Below are positions 15,515 through 19,314 of a stretch of 19,314 nucleotides of DNA, in pieces. The stretch comes from CAZFQG01 sp964520785 (GTDB lineage Bacteria > Planctomycetota > Planctomycetia > Pirellulales > Thermoguttaceae): the NCBI GenBank assembly GCA_964520785.1, contig CAZFQG010000120.1, positions 1 through 19,314 on the forward strand. The letters run 5' to 3'. Under the pieces are notes generated by a model, which worked only from the letters and a program-made list of their open reading frames with translations, did no database searches and was not told the origin of the DNA. A program made the translations under genes and the position numbers. Position 1 is the stretch's first letter. Every line of letters begins with the position of its first letter.

Positions 15515-16612
15515 CTATCCCACTCTCCGTTTTTGTTGAGAGATTTCCGAAATCGGCAGGATCGCGCGTCCGAAGGGGGCGTAGGGACCGGTAAAACCGT
15601 CCGGAACGCCGTTCCACGCATGGTTGTCGATGGCGTCCAAGACCCGCTCGGCGACGGCGACGGCATCGGCGCCCGCTCTACCGGAGACGAGCGGCTCGCG
15701 TTTCGACGAGATCGACTTCACGAAATCGTCGAGTTCCAGCGCCAAGGCGTCGACGGCCTGCTCCTGGAACGTCTCCCGCGGAAAATGCTCCTCGAAGAGG
15801 TGCTCCCGGTAGTACTCCAGTTCCTCGGGGGAAAGCGAGTCGACGTGGAATTCTCGACGACGAATGGTATCGCTCGGCCGCGTAATCGCCGCGGTCCGCG
15901 AGGCGAAATCGATCTCCGCGAAGCCGCCGGAAGCCCATACTTGCATTCGGCGCGCGGGCTCGCGGCTGACCCGCGACGCTCGCAGGACCGCCACGCAACC
16001 GCATTCGAACTCGAACCGGGCGGACGCGACGTCCTCGAAACCGCCCATGACGGAGACGCCCAACGCCTCGACGCGCCGCACGGGGCTTCCGACGAGAGAA
16101 AGAACCAGATCGATGTCATGAATCATCAGGTCGAGAACGACTCCCACGTCGGTACTGCGGAATGTATAGCCGCTAGAGCGAATCCCCTCGATATACTTCG
16201 GCGAGCAGACCGATTCGCCAAGATGGCGCCACGCCGGGTTGAACCGTTCGACGTGCCCCGTTTGGAGTACGGCTTCCCGCTTGACCGAGAGATTGACGAG
16301 CGCTTCCGCCTCCTCGGCGTCCACGCACAAAGGCTTCTCCATCAAGACGTGGATTCCCCGTTCCAGAAGCGCGACTCCCAAATCATAGTGGACATGGGTG
16401 GGGGCGGCCACGACCGCGGCGTCCACTTCCCCGAAAAGTTCCCGGTAATCGGCCACCGGCCGCGTATCGCAGGCCTTCGCCACTCGCTCCCGGGCGGCGC
16501 GGTCGGGATCGGCGACTCCTACGAACTCCAAGTCGCCGCGAGCGGCGATCTTCTGCGCGTGGAAGCCCCCCAAACGACCGGCGCCGATGACGGCGATTCG
16601 CAGTCTTGCCAT
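15515..16612 (-). CDS. Gfo/Idh/MocA family NAD(P)-dependent oxidoreductase, possibly GnnA-like
   Basis: The 365-residue protein has an N-terminal Rossmann fold with GAGRLG (10-15) and VADPD (33-37), the conserved EKP (92-94), and a C-terminal domain with the motif DLMIHDIDL (161-169), whose His165 is typically catalytic. TGHVERFNPAW (118-128) resembles the subgroup that oxidises the 3-hydroxyl of UDP-GlcNAc or related sugar nucleotides (GnnA, WbpB-like). The gene follows lpxC in the same direction, separated by 164 bases with two hairpins. A role in lipid A or surface sugar synthesis is therefore likely but unproven, since no partner aminotransferase is in view. A strong Shine-Dalgarno site, AAGGAGGA, lies six bases before the ATG, so it can be translated independently. 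Confidence 0.9.
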   Translation of the reverse strand: MARLRIAVIGAGRLGGFHAQKIAARGDLEFVGVADPDRAARERVAKACDTRPVADYRELFGEVDAAVVAAPTHVHYDLGVALLERGIHVLMEKPLCVDAEEAEALVNLSVKREAVLQTGHVERFNPAWRHLGESVCSPKYIEGIRSSGYTFRSTDVGVVLDLMIHDIDLVLSLVGSPVRRVEALGVSVMGGFEDVASARFEFECGCVAVLRASRVSREPARRMQVWASGGFAEIDFASRTAAITRPSDTIRRREFHVDSLSPEELEYYREHLFEEHFPRETFQEQAVDALALELDDFVKSISSKREPLVSGRAGADAVAVAERVLDAIDNHAWNGVPDGFTGPYAPFGRAILPISEISQQKRRVG

Positions 16613-16618
16613 GATTCG

Positions 16619-16626
16619 TCCTCCTT
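16619..16626 (-). promoter_or_regulatory. strong Shine-Dalgarno site of the oxidoreductase gene
   Basis: AAGGAGGA on the minus strand lies six bases before the ATG at 16612. It is the closest match to the 16S rRNA tail seen in this window. Confidence 0.8.
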
Positions 16627-16662
16627 GACGAAATAGGACGGCGTCTTGCCTTCCTGGATTCC

Positions 16663-16697
16663 TTCACCCGCGCCGCGGCATGATAGGCGAGGGTGAA
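16663..16697 (-). other. long hairpin between lpxC and the oxidoreductase gene
   Basis: TTCACCC (16663-16669) pairs with GGGTGAA (16691-16697). After one G-A mismatch, CGCC (16671-16674) pairs with GGCG (16686-16689), leaving an 11-base loop. This gives 11 base pairs in all. No T-run follows on the minus strand, so it looks more like an mRNA processing or stability element than an intrinsic terminator. Confidence 0.45.
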
Positions 16698-16729
16698 TCG
16701 GTTGCACTCACTTTCCTGGGCGACGGAGA

Positions 16730-16747
16730 CACCGCGGCAACGCGGTG
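16730..16747 (-). other. short perfect hairpin downstream of lpxC
   Basis: CACCGCG (16730-16736) and CGCGGTG (16741-16747) form a perfect seven-base stem with a four-base loop (GCAA on plus, TTGC on minus). It lies 29 bases after the lpxC stop. There is no T-run on the minus strand. Confidence 0.4.
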
Positions 16748-16776
16748 CTTTCCGCCTTCCCGATCGCGCCGGGCCA

Positions 16777-17685
16777 CTAAGCGCAGCGGAGCGCGTCGTT
16801 GGAATTTCCGGCCAAAACGGCGCGGACGAGTTCCGCGTTGAGGCGGTGCCCGCTGCGGCAGGCCCGAATTCGGCCGACCAGGGGCCGGCCCACCAGGGCG
16901 AGGTCTCCCACCAGGTCCAGCAGCTTGTGCCGGACGCACTCATCCGAAAACCGTAAACGGTTCTCAAGCGGTCCCGACTCGTCGAAGACCAGGAGGTCTC
17001 GGTAGGTCGCCCGCAATCCCAACCCTTGGGACCGCAGGGCCTCGGCCTCCGCCTTGAGGGTGAACGTCCGCGCGGCGGCCAACTCGGCGCGAAACGACCC
17101 GGGTGAGAGGGTCACGCCCAACTCCTGCCGCCCGATGACGGTATTCCGACCGTAATCGAGCGTGTAGTGAAGTTCCAGACGTCCTTCCGGTGACGGAGTC
17201 GCCTCGATCCACGCATTTCCGCTTTCGACTCTCAAGTGCCTGGTGACGGCACGAGGGATGACGATGCGGTCCAGTTCAACGAGTCCCGCGTCGGCGATGG
17301 CGTCGGCGAAGGGAGCCGCCGATCCGTCGCATCCCGGCATCTCTTGAGAGTCCACGCCGATCTCGCAATCGTCGACGCCCATTCCGAAGAGGACCGCCAG
17401 GATGTGCTCGACCATGTCGACTCCGGCGTCCCCGTTTTGCAGCGTCGTCCGCAAGGGGGTGGTCGTCCGATAGTCGACCCCGGCGGGAATCCGCGGCCGC
17501 CGGGGCAAGTCCTCTCGGACGAAGACGATTCCCGAGTCCGCCGGCGCCGGCCGAAACTCGACGCGGACGTCGCGGCCGCTCCATAGGCCGAACCCGGAGA
17601 CGGCGCAGCTTCGCGCGAGGGTTCTTTGGGGACGGAACCTCGATTCAGCGCAAACGGTCGGTGTCGCCACGGTCGGATATCTCAT
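16777..17685 (-). CDS. lpxC: UDP-3-O-acyl-N-acetylglucosamine deacetylase
   Basis: LpxC removes the acetyl group from UDP-3-O-acyl-GlcNAc, the committed step of lipid A synthesis, using a catalytic zinc. The 302-residue length is normal. The motif VEHILA (92-97) gives Glu93 and zinc ligand His94. RHKLLD (252-257) gives His253 and Asp257, and SGH (278-280) gives catalytic His280. The spacing between these residues equals that of the Escherichia coli enzyme (His79, His238, Asp242, His265). It is not fused to FabZ, unlike in some bacteria. The ATG at 17685 has GGGAG only about three bases upstream, a short spacing, and the first 20 residues look non-conserved, so the true start could be slightly different. 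It lies 83 bases after ompH. Confidence 0.95.
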   Translation of the reverse strand: MRYPTVATPTVCAESRFRPQRTLARSCAVSGFGLWSGRDVRVEFRPAPADSGIVFVREDLPRRPRIPAGVDYRTTTPLRTTLQNGDAGVDMVEHILAVLFGMGVDDCEIGVDSQEMPGCDGSAAPFADAIADAGLVELDRIVIPRAVTRHLRVESGNAWIEATPSPEGRLELHYTLDYGRNTVIGRQELGVTLSPGSFRAELAAARTFTLKAEAEALRSQGLGLRATYRDLLVFDESGPLENRLRFSDECVRHKLLDLVGDLALVGRPLVGRIRACRSGHRLNAELVRAVLAGNSNDALRCA

Positions 17686-17768
17686 ACACTCCCGGTGGAT
17701 GGAACGGAGGACTTCTCAACCGGTCGTCGCGGCGGTGGACCGCCTCGCTTCCGGCACGGCCTTTGCGC

Positions 17769-18494
17769 TCAACGACGAGGGGAGATGGGAGAGACGTTGT
17801 TGTTCATCGGAATGCCCATCCCTCCGCCCCCCGAGCCTCCGCGCCTGTCGACTTGCATGTGCGTGGGGCCTCCGGCTCGCTGATCGAGGCGGTGGAGAAT
17901 CTGACCGGTGATGTCCAGGCCGCTGGAGAACCAGACAACCGGCTTGTTGATATTCCGCAGGACGTCATCCGGCTTGTCCTTGTCGATCGGATCGCCGTTG
18001 AACCGCAGGACGATCGCGATATTGTTCGTCTGGGCGAAGAGATCGACTTCCTGGAGGACCTCCTCGTAGACCGACTGATAGGTTTTGGATTCACGTTCGA
18101 GGAATTCCCTCTGCTGAATCTGCGTCCGAATCCGCAAATCGGCGTCCTTCTTGGCGATCTGTTCCTCCAGGCTCTTGAAGTCGGGGGTGCCGGGCTTGAA
18201 CTCCCGCAACCGTTCCGCCAGACTTTGGAGGTTGTCCCGGTCGCGTTTCAGCGCTGCCTCGGCGCGCTCGACGTCGATCTTCAACTCCTCCATTTGGCTT
18301 TTCATCCGCTTGAGGTTCTTGAACAGGTAGGCGACGTCCAGAAGCGCCACGCCGTTGGGGGCGGTGACCGCTTGGCGGGCCACTCCGCTCATCGGCTGGC
18401 CCGACGACATGTTTTGCGCCGCGGCCGGGGACGCGGCCAGGATGATCACGAAGCAACTTGCCGCGGCAGCGGCGAACGACAGCGTTTTTTTCAC
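17769..18494 (-). CDS. OmpH/Skp family periplasmic chaperone
   Basis: The 241-residue precursor starts at a GTG. Residues 1-27 form a signal peptide (VKKTLS, a hydrophobic core, then SPAAAQ), so the mature protein is periplasmic. Residues 48-60 (GVALLDVAYLFKN) match the start of OmpH domains, and 60-150 form a long charged coiled coil, the arms of Skp-like chaperones that carry unfolded outer-membrane proteins. A C-terminal hydrophobic strand region (158-200) returns to the body, and the last 35 residues are a Gly/Asn-rich tail unlike the classical family. The GTG at 18494 is supported by AAGGAG seven bases upstream and by the signal peptide. A longer frame exists upstream but is Arg-rich and unlike protein. 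It precedes lpxC, a common pairing in outer-membrane biogenesis loci. Confidence 0.9.
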   Translation of the reverse strand: MKKTLSFAAAAASCFVIILAASPAAAQNMSSGQPMSGVARQAVTAPNGVALLDVAYLFKNLKRMKSQMEELKIDVERAEAALKRDRDNLQSLAERLREFKPGTPDFKSLEEQIAKKDADLRIRTQIQQREFLERESKTYQSVYEEVLQEVDLFAQTNNIAIVLRFNGDPIDKDKPDDVLRNINKPVVWFSSGLDITGQILHRLDQRAGGPTHMQVDRRGGSGGGGMGIPMNNNVSPISPRR

Positions 18495-18501
18495 GTTTGC
18501 A

Positions 18502-18507
18502 CTCCTT
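18502..18507 (-). promoter_or_regulatory. Shine-Dalgarno site fixing the GTG start of ompH
   Basis: AAGGAG on the minus strand lies seven bases before the GTG at 18494, directly ahead of the signal peptide. This decides the start against a frame that would begin 87 codons earlier. Confidence 0.8.
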
Positions 18508-18670
18508 GCATTAGGCCGGTCCTCCCTGACTCGACGTCGAAACGGCCCGGCGACCGCGATTTGAATCGGATAAGACAAGTTCCGTGCCCTTCGGACTCCC
18601 CCTCGAAGGTACCCGGACGATCGCATCGCTCCTCCGCGACTCTCCCGGGACACTCCGAAAGCGACCCTCT

Positions 18671-18691
18671 CCTTCCGGCGTTTCCGGAAGG
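18671..18691. other. perfect hairpin in the ompH upstream region
   Basis: CCTTCCGG (18671-18678) and CCGGAAGG (18684-18691) form a perfect eight-base stem with a five-base loop, about 180 bases upstream of ompH. It has no T-run on either strand. It could be a leader hairpin or a protein-binding dyad. Confidence 0.35.
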
Positions 18692-18842
18692 CTGGCAGGT
18701 GCCGTATTCTGCAAATTTCGCCCTTCCAGGTAAAGACCAGATTCGGGAGATTCACGTCTCGGCTTGAAGCAAAAGAACGATTTTATCCGCAGTGCTTCCG
18801 TATATTGCCCATCTTTCCATAAAGGCTCCCGCGAATCGGAAT

Positions 18843-18870
18843 TTGAGGGATTTGCCACACCGTCTATAAT
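18843..18870 (+). promoter_or_regulatory. promoter of the YCF48-like gene
   Basis: TTGAGG (18843-18848) and a perfect TATAAT (18865-18870) are spaced by 16 bases. Transcription would start near 18877, about 53 bases before the ATG at 18930. Confidence 0.6.
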
Positions 18871-18929
18871 GGCGGGCCACGCCGACAAACTTTCCCCAGA
18901 CTGCCACGACGCGGCATGGAGGCCGAGAT

Positions 18930-19314
18930 ATGCGATTCACCTCGATTCGATCCCTTCCGGAAGCGTACCGCCTGGTGCTTTCGGCGCTGGTGTTGACCGG
19001 CGGTTTCGCCGGCCCGGCGTTCGGCCAGCCCCCGGATGCGACCGCCTTTCCCGATGTCCGGTTGAACGACGTGTGCTTCGTGGACGCGACGCACGGTTGG
19101 GCGGTGGGGGACCGAGGGACGGTTCTGCATACCGAGGATGGCGGAAAATCGTGGCGCGCGAGGATTTCCGAGGTCGATTGCCCCCTGCGGACGGTCTGGT
19201 TCTTGGATACGAAACACGGCTGGGCCGCCGGAGGGAGTTCCGAGCCATATACCCATCGCGGCAGAGGGGTCTTCTTGAGGACCGAGAACGGGGGCCGATC
19301 CTGGACTCCGAGCA
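18930..19314 (+). CDS. exported YCF48/BNR-repeat protein, 3' end cut by the window edge
   Basis: The first 128 codons are present. Residues 1-32 form a signal peptide ending in GPAFG. The mature part then shows YCF48-type repeats: LNDVCFVDATHGWAVGDRG with HTEDGGKSW (about 45-76), and LRTVWFLDTKHGWAAGG with RTENGGRSW (about 86-126). Such repeats build a beta-propeller related to the photosystem II assembly factor Ycf48, but in non-photosynthetic bacteria the role is usually unknown. The ATG at 18930 follows GGAGG at eight bases and a promoter with a perfect TATAAT. An ATG 14 bases upstream is out of frame. The gene is divergent from ompH, so its product may also belong to the cell envelope, but that is inference. 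Confidence 0.87.
   Translation, partial: MRFTSIRSLPEAYRLVLSALVLTGGFAGPAFGQPPDATAFPDVRLNDVCFVDATHGWAVGDRGTVLHTEDGGKSWRARISEVDCPLRTVWFLDTKHGWAAGGSSEPYTHRGRGVFLRTENGGRSWTPS

Larger units (their letters stand above)
18495..18929. other. divergent intergenic region between ompH and the YCF48-like gene
   Basis: This region of about 435 bases holds the leaders of two divergent genes. On the plus side there is a good promoter (18843-18870). On the minus side no convincing promoter was found. AAAT- and TAAAAT-like -10 boxes near 18780 lack -35 partners. A perfect hairpin sits at 18671-18691. Open frames crossing it lack ribosome binding sites. Confidence 0.5.

Noticed and set aside
1..19314. CRISPR arrays, tRNA or rRNA genes, insertion sequences and prophage genes
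   Set aside because: I found no regularly spaced direct repeats, no tRNA-like T-loop and acceptor pairs, no transposase or integrase motifs and no rRNA-like sequence. A dedicated tool run would be needed for certainty about small RNAs.

Overview
The window looks like ordinary chromosome from a Gram-negative bacterium, most likely a member of the Planctomycetota. This placement is inferred from gene content and protein style, not from a marker gene. Coding regions are GC-rich with G/C-rich third codon positions. The gene set includes an adenosylcobalamin-dependent ribonucleotide reductase, an OmpH/Skp chaperone beside lpxC, a Tat-exported enolase-superfamily enzyme, a TadG-like von Willebrand protein and a small secreted protein of a style familiar from planctomycetes. 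I saw no rRNA, tRNA, CRISPR array, insertion sequence or phage gene.

Left part (1-7511). An acetolactate synthase large subunit gene (ilvB, minus) runs divergently from a large P-loop GTPase with a hydrophobic C-terminal region (plus). The GTPase converges on a class II ribonucleotide reductase (nrdJ, minus), with 56 bases and a hairpin between the two stops. About 0.8 kb upstream of nrdJ has no convincing gene but holds an imperfect dyad.

Middle part (8331-12449). A small secreted protein gene with a strong intrinsic terminator is followed by a Tat-exported mandelate racemase/muconate lactonizing family protein (both minus). A two-helix membrane protein (plus) then ends 6 bases from the stop of a convergent PAS-AAA-Fis regulator (minus). 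The regulator resembles sigma-54 activators but lacks several residues they need.

Right part (12521-19314). On the minus strand lie a TadG-like protein with a von Willebrand domain split by a very long insert, a candidate small gene, and an outer-membrane biogenesis group read ompH, lpxC, Gfo/Idh/MocA oxidoreductase. The last three fit together: OmpH escorts outer-membrane proteins through the periplasm, LpxC commits UDP-GlcNAc derivatives to lipid A, and the oxidoreductase may modify a sugar nucleotide for the same pathway. At the right edge a plus-strand gene for an exported YCF48/BNR-repeat protein begins and is cut off.

Starts of several genes were moved downstream from the longest possible frame because a Shine-Dalgarno site, signal peptide or promoter places them there (ilvB, nrdJ, the secreted protein, the enolase-superfamily protein, the TadG-like protein and ompH). 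I do not see a clearly new multi-gene system. The most unusual items are the apparently ATPase-dead regulator, the split von Willebrand protein, and the secreted protein with a possible cryptic OmpA-like fold.
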